A stretch of 18,663 nt of DNA from UBA7672 sp035995285. GTDB taxonomy: Bacteria > Pseudomonadota > Alphaproteobacteria > Caulobacterales > Hyphomonadaceae. The position numbers and the translations under genes are program-made. Where the stretch lies: NCBI GenBank assembly GCA_035995285.1, contig DASYKO010000428.1, positions 1 through 18,663 of the forward strand. Direction: 5' to 3'. The notes under the pieces are model-generated. The model saw only the letters and a program-made list of their open reading frames with translations, had not been told where the DNA came from and ran no database searches. Shown here piece after piece: positions 1-6,883 of this stretch. How positions within the stretch are numbered: position 1 is the stretch's first letter; each line of letters starts with the position of its first letter.

Positions 1-242
1 ACGGTTGCGCTGGGCAGGACGCGGCGCATGGCTTCGATGCGCTGCACGCCGATGCGGCCGAGGCTGCCGCGCGCCTTGTCCTGCAGCTCGGTGCAGATCT
101 CCAGCGCGTGTTGGTTATCGAGCGTCGCGGCGTTGAGGCCGGACGCTTGTTCTTTCTTGCGACCGTCCGCCCAGTCCCGGGCCAGCTTCTTGGCTAGCCA
201 GGATCCTGCGAAGATCGCCAGACCTGTGACGGGTTCGACCAC
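1..242 (-). CDS. Hypothetical protein, 3' part beyond left edge
   Basis: I do not recognise this family. About 80 residues are visible. They begin with a short hydrophobic stretch (VTGLAIFAGSWLAKKLA, residues 4-20) and continue as a charged, probably helical segment (ADGRKKEQASGLNAATLDNQ...). The N-terminal hydrophobic helix could anchor it to the membrane or act as an amphipathic helix. The start is taken as GTG at 242 because an in-frame stop lies at 294-296 and no ATG occurs between. A GGGG that could serve as ribosome binding site lies just upstream, inside a small hairpin (243-258). The reading frame stays open to position 1, so the C-terminus is unknown. It lies downstream of a large repeat element on the same strand as the gene ending at 687, but more than 400 bases away, so it probably has its own promoter. 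Confidence 0.6.
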   Translation of the reverse strand, partial: MVEPVTGLAIFAGSWLAKKLARDWADGRKKEQASGLNAATLDNQHALEICTELQDKARGSLGRIGVQRIEAMRRVLPSAT

Positions 243-258
243 CCTTAGCCCCCTAAGG
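243..258 (-). promoter_or_regulatory. Hairpin holding the putative ribosome binding site
   Basis: On the minus strand CCTTAG (258-253) and CTAAGG (248-243) form a perfect 6-bp stem around a GGGG loop. The stem directly abuts the GTG start at 242, so the G-run that would pair with 16S rRNA sits in the loop. This could modulate initiation, but it is short and may be chance. Confidence 0.3.
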
Positions 259-417
259 CAACGCGGGAAGCTATATCCCTCGATTCCAGCTTTTCAAGCG
301 AGATAGGCTGTTCAGGCGAATTTACGTGACGTGCCGGAACGGCAACTGACTGGGAATGCTCAAGGTCTGCGCATTTACGATGTGTTCGCAGGTCAAAATC
401 GGAACAACGCTGTAAGT

Positions 418-650
418 GGAACGACACCATCCACCCCCCACCTGTCGTTCGTCGTTCGAATTGGTCCCCCGGACCAATTCGCCCGCTTCGCGGGCCACTC
501 CTTACCCCTTCGGGCGGGCGGGACCGCGTTGGTCGAGGAATTTCAATCATAGACTCAACCTCTATTGCTTGACCGGTTGTAAGTACGCGCAACACGGTCC
601 CGCCCGCCCGAAGGGGGGCGGTCAGGTGGGGGGTGGGTGAGCTGGTTCCG
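418..650. repeat. REPIN-like element, family A, copy 1 (interrupted)
   Basis: This is an inverted pair of GC-rich palindromes. The left arm begins GGAACGACACCATCCACC at 418, followed by CCCCACCTGTC, and resumes as CCCTTCGGGCGGGCGGGACC near 506-524. The right arm is its approximate complement (about 597-650: GGTCCCGCCCGCCCGAAGGG, then GGCGGTCAGGTGGGG). The arms match copies at 8512 and 12270, but the centre is diverged and the left arm is interrupted by about 58 bases (447-504). The stretch 243-686 contains no gene that I can support; reading frames across it are translations of the repeat. Confidence 0.8.
447..504. repeat. Palindromic insertion inside the family A repeat
   Basis: Compared with the uninterrupted copies, about 58 extra bases separate CCTGTC from CCCTTCGGG. 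They contain two adjacent perfect inverted repeats: GAATTGGTCC/GGACCAATTC (458-467 and 471-480, 3-base loop) and GCCCGC/GCGGGC (481-486 and 490-495, 3-base loop). It looks like a smaller hairpin element inserted into the larger one. The alternative is that the other copies lost this segment. Confidence 0.55.
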
Positions 651-686
651 ACCTTGCGATTCGATTCCGAATTCGAGCGCCGTGCT

Positions 687-1496
687 CTAGCCGGGCTCTT
701 CGTGCTTGGCGTTTCGGGGCGGCGTGCCTGCAGCATGAAGTGACCCCCTCCCCGATTTCACTTCGCGGAAATCGGTCCTCCCGCTCTCAGAGAGATGATT
801 GGCAGGGGGAGGAAGGCTCGCGGCGGCCTCGCGGCGTGCGAGGCGGCGGGCGTGGCGCAGGACATAGGCCTCGCGATAGCGGATGGCGCGGCGCAGGGCT
901 TCGATGCGGTGGGCGTAGGGGATGGCGCAGCGAGAGGCGCGGGGTTCGGGCCTGGGGGTCTTGCGGGGGCGCGTGCTTGCGCGCTGATCCCGGCTCTCGG
1001 GGAGCGACATGGGGAAGGAGACTTTCCACGTCAGCGGATCGTGGCGGCAGGTGGGGCGGAAACGCGGCATGTCCTCCGCCGATGCAGGCGGCGGCAGCGG
1101 TTGGCGCGGCCGTGGCGGGCGGAGGTTGAGGAGGGAGACGTCCACGTCGCGGGCGCCGGCGCGGATGGCGCGGCGGACGACGTCTTCGAGATTGCGTAGC
1201 CAGTAGCCGAGCGCCCTGTGCTCCAGCGCGCGGATGAAGACCCAACGCACGAGATCGACAGGATGGCCGAAGCCGAGGACCAGGTCCTGCCACAACTGGA
1301 TCGCCTGCTCCCACAGGCTGGGTTCGGAGTTGCGCGTGGGTCTGGGTGGTTGCGGCTGCGGGGACCAGACATAGTCCCGCGGATAGAAACGCGAGCCGTC
1401 CTCGCCGACGACGCGATCGCGTGCATCGCGCACCCTGCCCTGTTCGTCGCGGCGGAGTTGCTCGCCTGGTCTGCCGTATCCCGGAATGTTGCTCAT
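687..1496 (-). CDS. Hypothetical protein, Pro/Arg-rich with a helical core
   Basis: Function not recognised. The 269-residue frame is chosen over the overlapping minus-strand frame (787-1608) because it has balanced composition and plausible structure, while the other is an Arg/Pro-rich shadow. It starts MSNIPGYGRPGEQLRRDEQG, followed by a Pro-rich linker and a helical segment with several Trp (about 60-120, SLWEQAIQLWQDLVLGFG, then VRWVFIRALEHRALGYWLRN). After a second Pro-rich stretch comes a DPLTWKVSFPM motif and a basic helical tail (RIEALRRAIRYREAYVLRHA). No signal peptide or membrane span is seen, so it is probably cytoplasmic. The last ~35 residues read through an inverted repeat (752-775) and look unlike the rest, so the original C-terminus may have been replaced. 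The ribosome binding site is weak. It is divergent from the gene at 1739. Confidence 0.65.
   Translation of the reverse strand: MSNIPGYGRPGEQLRRDEQGRVRDARDRVVGEDGSRFYPRDYVWSPQPQPPRPTRNSEPSLWEQAIQLWQDLVLGFGHPVDLVRWVFIRALEHRALGYWLRNLEDVVRRAIRAGARDVDVSLLNLRPPRPRQPLPPPASAEDMPRFRPTCRHDPLTWKVSFPMSLPESRDQRASTRPRKTPRPEPRASRCAIPYAHRIEALRRAIRYREAYVLRHARRLARREAAASLPPPANHLSESGRTDFREVKSGRGSLHAAGTPPRNAKHEEPG
752..775. repeat. Perfect 8-bp inverted repeat near the gene 3' end
   Basis: CCGATTTC (752-759) and GAAATCGG (768-775) flank an 8-base loop. It lies inside the reading frame ending at 687, with no T-run after it, so it is a weak candidate for a terminator or the edge of an inserted element. Confidence 0.4.
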
Positions 1497-1738
1497 GCGC
1501 GGCCCGTTCGTGTTGTTCGAACCGGATTATCGACTCAGGTTTTGGGGGCGCCGGGGGAATTATTTTTCGCACCACTAGTTGGGGACTGCGGAAAGCGTGG
1601 TGGGACAAGGGGTTGGGCGGCGGTGAGTGGCGGGAATGGGCGCGCTAACTGGTGGGATGGAATTCGCAATGAGGGCTGTGGAGGTGGATTAGCGCGCGCG
1701 ATCCAAAGCGGGTATACCGCGCCCACAGGGTTGGCGCC
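1497..1738. other. Divergent intergenic region with inverted repeat
   Basis: This stretch separates the divergent starts at 1496 and 1739, so it must hold both promoters, but I cannot place -35/-10 boxes reliably. It contains a perfect 9-bp inverted repeat, GCGCGCTAA (1640-1648) and TTAGCGCGC (1689-1697), 40 bases apart, and an 8-bp palindrome GGTATACC near 1711-1718, just upstream of the plus-strand start. Either could be a regulator site. Reading frames through it look non-coding. Confidence 0.35.
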
Positions 1739-2350
1739 GTGATCAAACATAACGTCCTGAAAATTCTCGCGACGATAGCGGTGGCGTTGCTTCTTCCGGC
1801 CGCTTCTGCGCAGCAAGCGCCTGCGCGTGATGCTGCTTCGGACCAGGAGGCTGCAGCCCCGCAGGGCGAAAGCGTGATCGTCCCCGGCAAGCTATCCCGG
1901 AAGTCGGTCTACAAGTTCTTTCAGCAGCTCGTCACGAACGACCTGTGTCCGCGAGGCGCCTGGACGCCTCGAGGCCACTCTTGCGCCGAGCTCACCTACG
2001 ACGTGTTCGACAGCAGCGGGAAGCATCTCGGGCAATGCAACATTCCGATCTTTCGGCTCTACGAGAACCGGTTTGAATACATCGTGCTCACGTTTGAGAA
2101 GTTCGATTGTGCGAACCAGAAGGCCATGAAGGACCTTGCTCCCGTCCACCTCGCGGAAATCCTGCAGCCCCGGACGGCGGACGGGACCATCCTCAAGAAG
2201 GCTTCGATCATGGGACTTCGTCAGGCAAGAGAGCTTTGCGAGACTTCAAGCGACCTTTGTGTCGAGCACCTGTTCGATCACACCAAACAGTTGTCGCAAA
2301 AAGCTCTCTTTGCACTCTGGGATGGCCGTGGCGCGCGTGGTCCGCGGTAA
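1739..2350 (+). CDS. Secreted hypothetical protein with six cysteines
   Basis: A GTG-started 203-residue protein of unknown function. Residues 1-24 form a clear Sec signal peptide: a Lys near the N-terminus, the hydrophobic core ILATIAVALLLP and an ASA/QQ cleavage site. A low-complexity Ala/Gln linker follows. The mature domain (about 50-190) carries six Cys (in NDLCPRG, GHSCAEL, LGQCNIP, KFDCANQ, ARELCET, SDLCVEH), which suggests disulfide bonds in the periplasm. It contains an alternating beta-like segment (FRLYENRFEYIVLTFEKF). It is not obviously a lipoprotein because no lipobox Cys follows the signal. Base composition is less GC-rich than the flanks. It stands alone, divergent from the gene at 1496 and convergent with the gene at 2705. 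Confidence 0.7.
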   Translation: MIKHNVLKILATIAVALLLPAASAQQAPARDAASDQEAAAPQGESVIVPGKLSRKSVYKFFQQLVTNDLCPRGAWTPRGHSCAELTYDVFDSSGKHLGQCNIPIFRLYENRFEYIVLTFEKFDCANQKAMKDLAPVHLAEILQPRTADGTILKKASIMGLRQARELCETSSDLCVEHLFDHTKQLSQKALFALWDGRGARGPR

Positions 2351-2402
2351 TTGAGGCTGTCCCGAGCGGCAAACGCACGACGAACGGTGGGCAACCAGAT
2401 CG

Positions 2403-2705
2403 TCAATTCGTCCCGTCCTGCTGGGCCAGCCAATTCTTCAACTGGATCAGACTCGAAGATATGACGCTCGTTCTTTGATGGATGTAGCTATAGAGAACCG
2501 TGGTCTCCTCGCATCCATCCAGGAAGGCCCGTATCTCCGATCGCACCCAGTCAGGCGCCCTGGGCCATACTGTTCGGAAATCCGGGGTCGTGCTCAATAG
2601 CTCGATCATGCCGCCGACGGCCTCGGCCCTTGTATAAAAGCCTGAGGCATATCCGTCTGTTATCGTTCGCAAGATGTCGTCGTCGCTCTGGTCCCACAAA
2701 CTCAT
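2403..2705 (-). CDS. Small hypothetical protein, possibly immunity-like
   Basis: A 100-residue protein of unknown function that starts MSLWDQSDDDILRTITDGYA. The composition is normal for a soluble, mostly helical cytoplasmic protein (acidic N-terminal half, GFYTRAEAVGGMIELLS, then WVRSEIRAFLDG). No signal peptide or membrane span is visible. Its size, acidic character and isolation among other small orphan genes would fit an immunity or effector-partner protein, but I see no toxin next to it, so this is only a guess. The DNA here is noticeably poorer in G+C than the rest of the window, which fits recent transfer. The ribosome binding site is weak (GGGGCT just upstream of the ATG). Confidence 0.65.
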   Translation of the reverse strand: MSLWDQSDDDILRTITDGYASGFYTRAEAVGGMIELLSTTPDFRTVWPRAPDWVRSEIRAFLDGCEETTVLYSYIHQRTSVISSSLIQLKNWLAQQDGTN

Positions 2706-2820
2706 TGCCGAGCCCCGCGTTCAACCGTTTCGCCTCGCAGCCCAGATTCACTCAGGCCACACCTATTCGCAAGCGTAACGCAGAGCCGTCTGAGCAATGA
2801 CCGGAAATCGCCGAAGTCGG

Positions 2821-3144
2821 TCATAGTGGCGAGGGACGCTTGCCGCTCCAGTACCGCCGTTCGACCTCGGCTTCTTCGTCGGGCTCCTCACAGGGATCCT
2901 CCACGGAGATGTATCGAGGCGACCAGTCCAACGAGCCGATGGCAATTACCGATTTGTCCAAAAGCAAATCGTCCACGAAACGCCGCACCGCTTGCTCTAC
3001 TGTCGTGCCGAAGTGACTAGCGAGCATATCGCCATGCGTATGCCACGCGGAACCTTCGAAGCCGAGCGTCACATCTGCTTCCTCCCAAGCAACAACAAAA
3101 ACCAGCTCACCGTCAGGTGAGACGTAACGCTCTTCTTTCGTCAT
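2821..3144 (-). CDS. Small hypothetical protein (SPDGELVF...WHTHGDML)
   Basis: A 107-residue soluble protein of unknown function. The ATG at 3144 (MTKEERYVSPDGELVFVVAW) is preferred over an upstream ATG at 3201, because the 19 extra residues are basic and unlike a domain start, and a GGAGG lies upstream of 3144, although at a rather long spacing. The sequence has a beta-strand-rich N-terminal half (SPDGELVFVVAWEEADVTLG), a WHTHGDMLA motif near 34-42, a helical middle (TTVEQAVRRFVDDLLLD) and a very acidic C-terminal third (EDPCEEPDEEAEVE). It sits with the orphan genes at 2403 and 3301 on the same strand, but gaps of about 115 and 155 bases suggest they are not tightly co-translated. Confidence 0.65.
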   Translation of the reverse strand: MTKEERYVSPDGELVFVVAWEEADVTLGFEGSAWHTHGDMLASHFGTTVEQAVRRFVDDLLLDKSVIAIGSLDWSPRYISVEDPCEEPDEEAEVERRYWSGKRPSPL

Positions 3145-3300
3145 TTGGGAGCTGCGCCTCCGTTTGAGCAGAGTGGTGTACCGTATAATTAGGGTCTGCA
3201 ATGGGCCAGATTTGCCCGTCCGCCCAACCCTCCACGAGCGACCGGACCTCGCCGAGAGCGGACCTCAGGCCACTATACCCATGTGACGCGTCGGACCCTT

Positions 3301-3834
3301 TCAGAATACGAGCGAAGCATGCCCCCGGCGAGCTGAGACAGCCGCAAAATTGCTTTCGAGTGTTCTGAACGTGTGGACGAGAGCGCGAGCGGCGCCCTGC
3401 GCAGCTTCGATCCGGGCAGACTGCTCAAACAGGGAAAATGTGTTCATGAAGGCGAGCTCTGCCGCGATCTCGAGTTTTCGCTGATCTACCTTGGACGTCT
3501 TTTCGAGCAAGGCCTCCAATTGCTGAGGCGGCTTCACCGAGAAGCCCCAGTAACCGATCAGCCCTTCGCATGGCAGCATCTGGCGTATTCCCAGAAGGGC
3601 GGGATGCTCCTTTTCCGGCGTCGCCAGCACATCGCGGAGCTCATAGAAGTTCTCTCTGGTTACATCGCCTTTGATATTTTCGAGCAACAGCAGGAAGTCG
3701 TCTTGCTCGAATGGCGCATCGAGACTCACCAGCGCGACAACGCGGTCAATGTCGTCCCGGGCGAACGTGAATTCGTGCAGTCCTGAAATTCCCACTGCCG
3801 CCTCGCGAACATCGGTCGCTGTAGCTTTCGTCAT
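3301..3834 (-). CDS. Hypothetical helical protein, 177 residues
   Basis: No family recognised. A soluble, mainly helical protein without signal peptide or membrane span; it begins MTKATATDVREAAVGISGLH. A leucine- and acid-rich stretch (FEQDDFLLLLENIKGDV) is followed by a segment reading GIRQMLPCEGLIGYWGFSVK and a long C-terminal helix (IAAELAFMNTFSLFEQSARI and on through the Ala-rich region). The codon use and balanced composition support coding on this strand; plus-strand frames across it are shadows. It is the upstream member of three small minus-strand genes and is divergent from the oxidoreductase at 4008, with a 173-base region between the two starts. Confidence 0.65.
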   Translation of the reverse strand: MTKATATDVREAAVGISGLHEFTFARDDIDRVVALVSLDAPFEQDDFLLLLENIKGDVTRENFYELRDVLATPEKEHPALLGIRQMLPCEGLIGYWGFSVKPPQQLEALLEKTSKVDQRKLEIAAELAFMNTFSLFEQSARIEAAQGAARALVHTFRTLESNFAAVSARRGHASLVF

Positions 3835-4007
3835 GCTGCGGGACTGTCAATAAATATCCAGCGCTGGATGTAACCGGGGCGGCGCCTGAACCGGACAGGA
3901 GAAGGAATGCGATGTCATGGCCGGGCGAGCGCGGCAGACTATTCTCATGATCGCCAGCCATGCCGGCGAGTGCCCGACACTGGGAAGTGACAGATGGGAG
4001 GTGGCAG

Positions 4008-4925
4008 ATGAAAGCGATCGTGGTGACGGACAAGGCCGCGGGAACGGCCGGGATGAAGCTGGTGGAGCGGCCGGAACCGCGGGCAGCGATAAATGACGTC
4101 GTCGTCGAGGTTCATGCGTCGGGGTTCGTTGGGACTGAGCTGACCTGGCCCTCGACTTGGACCGATCGGCTCGGCCGTGACCGTACGCCGTCGATCCCCG
4201 GGCACGAGCTGGCCGGAGTGGTCAGCGCGCTCGGCTATGGCACGCGAGGGCTGTCGGTGGGACAGCGCGTGTTCGGCCTCACGGACTGGTCGCGCGACGG
4301 CACGCTGGCGGAGTATGTCGCCGTCGAGGCGCGCAACCTCGCGCCGCTGCCGGGCGATGTCGACTTCACGGTGGGCGCGAGCCTGCCGATCTCGGGCCTG
4401 ACCGCCTGGCAGGGATTGTTCGAGCACGGCCGAATTCAGGCTGGGCAGAGCGTCCTTGCGCACGGCGCGGCCGGCGCCGTCGGGTCGATGGTGGCGCAGC
4501 TTGCGCGTGAGGCGGGCGCCTACGTCATCGGAACCGGACGCGGCGCCGACCGGCAGACGGCGCTCGACTTCGGCGCGAAGGAGTTCGTCGACCTCGAGAA
4601 AGACGCGCTGGAAGATGTCGGCGACGTCGACCTGGTGTTCGATGTCATCGGCGGCGAGATCGGGAAGCGGTCCGCAGGCCTGGTTCGGGCCGGAGGAACG
4701 CTGGTGTCCATCGTCGGACCGCCCGAGGCGCGGCCCGCCGACGGCCTGGTGGTCGACTTCGTTGTCGAATCCGATCGCGCGCAATTGAGGGAGATCGTCC
4801 AGCGGGTGCGGGACGGACGGTTGCGGACGAATATCGGCAATATCTCGACGCTGGACAATGCCGTCGCCGCCTTCAACCCGGCGGGGAAGATCAAGGGCAA
4901 GACGATCATCCGCGCTCGTCCGTGA
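4008..4925 (+). CDS. NAD(P)-dependent MDR oxidoreductase, quinone-reductase type
   Basis: A 305-residue member of the medium-chain dehydrogenase/reductase superfamily (zinc-independent quinone oxidoreductase branch), expected to reduce quinones or activated enones with NAD(P)H in the cytoplasm. The N-terminal GroES-like domain (1-120) has the PGHELAGVV signature at 64-72. The Rossmann domain has AHGAAGAVGSMVAQLA at about 151-166, the dinucleotide-binding glycine motif of the family, and continues to FDVIGGEIGKRSAGLVRAGG (211-230). The cysteine zinc ligands of true alcohol dehydrogenases are absent. The ATG at 4008 is chosen over an in-frame ATG at 3960 because GGGAGG lies a few bases upstream and MKAIVVTDKAAG is the usual family start. 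The substrate cannot be told from sequence. It converges on the gene ending at 4951. Confidence 0.9.
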   Translation: MKAIVVTDKAAGTAGMKLVERPEPRAAINDVVVEVHASGFVGTELTWPSTWTDRLGRDRTPSIPGHELAGVVSALGYGTRGLSVGQRVFGLTDWSRDGTLAEYVAVEARNLAPLPGDVDFTVGASLPISGLTAWQGLFEHGRIQAGQSVLAHGAAGAVGSMVAQLAREAGAYVIGTGRGADRQTALDFGAKEFVDLEKDALEDVGDVDLVFDVIGGEIGKRSAGLVRAGGTLVSIVGPPEARPADGLVVDFVVESDRAQLREIVQRVRDGRLRTNIGNISTLDNAVAAFNPAGKIKGKTIIRARP

Positions 4926-4950
4926 GGACAGGTTCTGAGGCCGCCGCCGC

Positions 4951-5238
4951 TCAGCGCACCTTCTGCTTTTCCTTCGGAGCGGAGACGGGCTTCGCCTTGG
5001 CCTTGGTCTTGGCTTCGAACCTGGGCTTGGGCATGAGGCGGAAGCGGGACTGGCACCAGGCGAAGTCGATGCCGATATCCAGCAAGGCGTCGGAGCGTCC
5101 GCAGGGACACGCAAATTCCATCACGGCGAGGACACGATAGGCCTCTCCGGCGACGAGGGGCACGGGCTCTCCCGTGACATGGTTCGGCGCGGCGTTGACG
5201 CAAAGGACCAGATCGCCGGGGCCGACAGCATCGCTCAT
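4951..5238 (-). CDS. Small hypothetical protein with Lys-rich tail
   Basis: A 95-residue protein of unknown function. The ATG at 5238 follows GGGAGACAAGCC, a good ribosome binding site, so the longer frame reaching 5520 is rejected. The N-terminal half resembles small SH3/KOW-like beta proteins (MSDAVGPGDLVLCVNAAPNH, then PLVAGEAYRVLAVMEFACPC). Three cysteines cluster in FACPCG and FAWCQS, which might bind metal. The last 25 residues are Lys/Ala/Pro-rich (KTKAKAKPVSAPKEKQK) and would suit nucleic-acid or other polyanion contact. This is structural guesswork. It is convergent with the oxidoreductase gene, with 25 bases between stops. Confidence 0.75.
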   Translation of the reverse strand: MSDAVGPGDLVLCVNAAPNHVTGEPVPLVAGEAYRVLAVMEFACPCGRSDALLDIGIDFAWCQSRFRLMPKPRFEAKTKAKAKPVSAPKEKQKVR

Positions 5239-5330
5239 GGCTTGTCTCCCATAACGTGAGGGGGAGGATAGACTTAGGGCGGCAGGCGGCAAGCGGCATT
5301 GCGTCGGGCCCTGCGGCAAGCGCACGAGCG

Positions 5331-5513
5331 TTACGGGCGTTTGGCCTTCAACAGATGGCGGAAGAACATCAGCCACGCGAAGGCTATCGCAGGAAAGAAT
5401 ACCGCGGCGACAAAGCCGTAGAACAGAAACCAGCCTTCCCAGGGCATGTGGGTCGCCACGTAAGCAATCCATGCCAGCGAGGCTGTCGCCCAGATGCCTG
5501 TCGAAAGGCGCAT
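5331..5513 (-). CDS. Small inner-membrane protein, two spans
   Basis: A 60-residue protein with two predicted membrane helices, about 7-24 (IWATASLAWIAYVATHM) and 28-51 (WFLFYGFVAAVFFPAIAFAW), joined by a very short loop and ending in a basic tail (FRHLLKAKRP) that should stay cytoplasmic. Its family is not recognised. The hydrophobic pattern is much more coherent than that of the overlapping plus-strand frame. The ribosome binding site is weak. It is on the same strand as the DUF1444-like gene (5586-6437), 72 bases downstream of it, and could be co-transcribed. Confidence 0.6.
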   Translation of the reverse strand: MRLSTGIWATASLAWIAYVATHMPWEGWFLFYGFVAAVFFPAIAFAWLMFFRHLLKAKRP

Positions 5514-5585
5514 GCCGCAATCATAGACGGCGAAGCGGGCGAGGCAAGGCGTGGACGTGGCCCAATGAAATGGCCGGAAGAAGAC

Positions 5586-6437
5586 CTATCGCTTCACTTC
5601 GACCCAACCCCGATCCGTCCAGCGGAAGACTTGTGCTGACACGGGGGCGGCGGCCTGGGCAAACATCTGCGCGGCAAGAGTGGACAGCGCATCGACGTCA
5701 ATCGCGTTGGCGCCCCGCGCATACAGCACGCTATCGGCGCCGGGCGCAGCGATGATGAGACCGCCCCACCTTTGCGCCAGAGGCGCCCAGTCTTCCGGGG
5801 TGAGGAGATACGCAGTTACATCATCGCCGTTCTGAATGATGCCGATGCTCTTGTCCGGAAGGTCTTTCCACTGGGAGGCAAGCGGCGCCAGCGCGCTTTG
5901 CGCATTGCGTTTGCACGCCACGAGCGCTGTCGGCTGGTCCAGCTTCAGCGGCTCAAGTTCCGAAGCCATCACCGGCCGGCGGCCCTGAGGCAGATCGCGA
6001 TAGCAGACGCTGAGGAGATCTCCGATCAGCGGTTCGGATACGAAGCTGTCGGAGGCGCCCATCTGCGCGCGCATCTTTTCCAGATAGCTGCGCGAGCGGA
6101 CGACGGCGAGCAACTGGCCGGGCGAAGACGGCACGGTCTCGAGCATGTAGGACGCGGCGCGCTGGGCGTAGGTGTGAATGGCCGCATCACAGCTTTGCGC
6201 TCCCTGGGCGCACGCGGTGTGGACGGATCCAATTGCAACCGAACGGGTTTGACCGCCGAAGGTGATATCCAGGCCGTCCGGATCGGGCGCCGTGACCGTC
6301 GTCCCCGGCAGGGTTGCGCGGATTTCTGCGGCAAGCCGGTCGGCGACCGTGCTGGCCTGAGCTGCGGCGCTGCCTGGCCATGCGAGACCCGACAATCCGA
6401 GAACAACGGCAACCGATGGAAACAACCAAGTCCGCAT
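5586..6437 (-). CDS. Secreted DUF1444-like protein
   Basis: A 283-residue protein. Residues 1-26 are a Sec signal peptide (hydrophobic core VAVVLGLSGLAWPG, cleavage near SAAAQA). The rest matches, from memory, the layout of DUF1444 (the YtpQ-like family): a middle segment with PLIGDLLSVCYRDLP and LEPLKLDQPTALVACKRNAQ corresponding to the 'dLl..y..DlP.g...' block, and a C-terminal block with WAPLAQRWGGLIIAAPGADS, then a VFRWTDRGWVEVKR ending. Known DUF1444 members are mostly cytoplasmic and uncharacterised, so the signal peptide here is a variation. No catalytic residues can be assigned. A small membrane-protein gene follows on the same strand. Confidence 0.7.
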   Translation of the reverse strand: MRTWLFPSVAVVLGLSGLAWPGSAAAQASTVADRLAAEIRATLPGTTVTAPDPDGLDITFGGQTRSVAIGSVHTACAQGAQSCDAAIHTYAQRAASYMLETVPSSPGQLLAVVRSRSYLEKMRAQMGASDSFVSEPLIGDLLSVCYRDLPQGRRPVMASELEPLKLDQPTALVACKRNAQSALAPLASQWKDLPDKSIGIIQNGDDVTAYLLTPEDWAPLAQRWGGLIIAAPGADSVLYARGANAIDVDALSTLAAQMFAQAAAPVSAQVFRWTDRGWVEVKR

Positions 6438-6555
6438 GCCGCCCCCTTCCCGTTCGATGAAAGTCTAGCTCTGTAGCCATCGCCAGGCAAAGGGGCGAAG
6501 CGTGGTCATTCAAAAGAACCGCCGGGGCCAGCGACAGCTGAGGCTTCCATTAACG

Positions 6556-6792
6556 CTAGAGCCGGGCGTCGGGGTGGCACCAGCCAGCAAAGAAATCCAT
6601 TACTTCCATGACGAGGTCTTCGGCGGGTTCATTGTCGGCCTCACGAAGCTCGGCCCTGAACTCTTCCAAGGCTGAGAAGATTGCCTCTCTGTCGATGCCG
6701 GAAGCGATCATTTCCCTGGCCTGCTGATGGAGTTCGCCCAGGCTTTTGCCAGCGTGCACAGACTCTCTAAGGGGATCGAACCATGAGGCCAT
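6556..6792 (-). CDS. Small acidic hypothetical protein
   Basis: A 78-residue soluble, helical, acidic protein starting MASWFDPLRESVHAGKSLGE. A good ribosome binding site (AGGAT about 7 bases upstream) supports the ATG at 6792. The C-terminal half is an acidic helix (EEFRAELREADNEPAEDLVM) ending in a FFAGWCHP motif. I do not recognise the family. Its size and charge resemble those of small immunity or adaptor proteins, but there is no partner gene to support that. The overlap with plus-strand frames is only shadow. The 118 bases between it and the DUF1444-like gene hold nothing that I can identify. Confidence 0.65.
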   Translation of the reverse strand: MASWFDPLRESVHAGKSLGELHQQAREMIASGIDREAIFSALEEFRAELREADNEPAEDLVMEVMDFFAGWCHPDARL

Positions 6793-6883
6793 CGCCGATC
6801 CTAGAATCGATCGGCCATGCCGGGCAATGTCTGCTCAGGGCCAAACCCGATCTTCCTAAAACCACCGGGCCGACGGCTGAGCC

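Noticed and set aside
418..650. Rho-independent terminator or CRISPR interpretation of the palindromes
   Set aside because: There is no T-tract and no regular repeat-spacer spacing; the paired inverted arms and the additional copies fit a REPIN-like element better.
245..736. 163-codon minus-strand frame
   Set aside because: Most of it is translation of the family A repeat (TPHLTAPLRAGGT-type reading), which reappears in other frames at the other copies.
787..1608. 273-codon minus-strand frame overlapping the 687-1496 gene
   Set aside because: The composition is Arg/Pro/Ala-rich with no structure; the 687-1496 frame is far more protein-like.
3945..5114. 389-codon minus-strand frame across the oxidoreductase
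   Set aside because: It is antisense to a clear MDR gene with catalytic-domain motifs; Arg/Asp-rich shadow.
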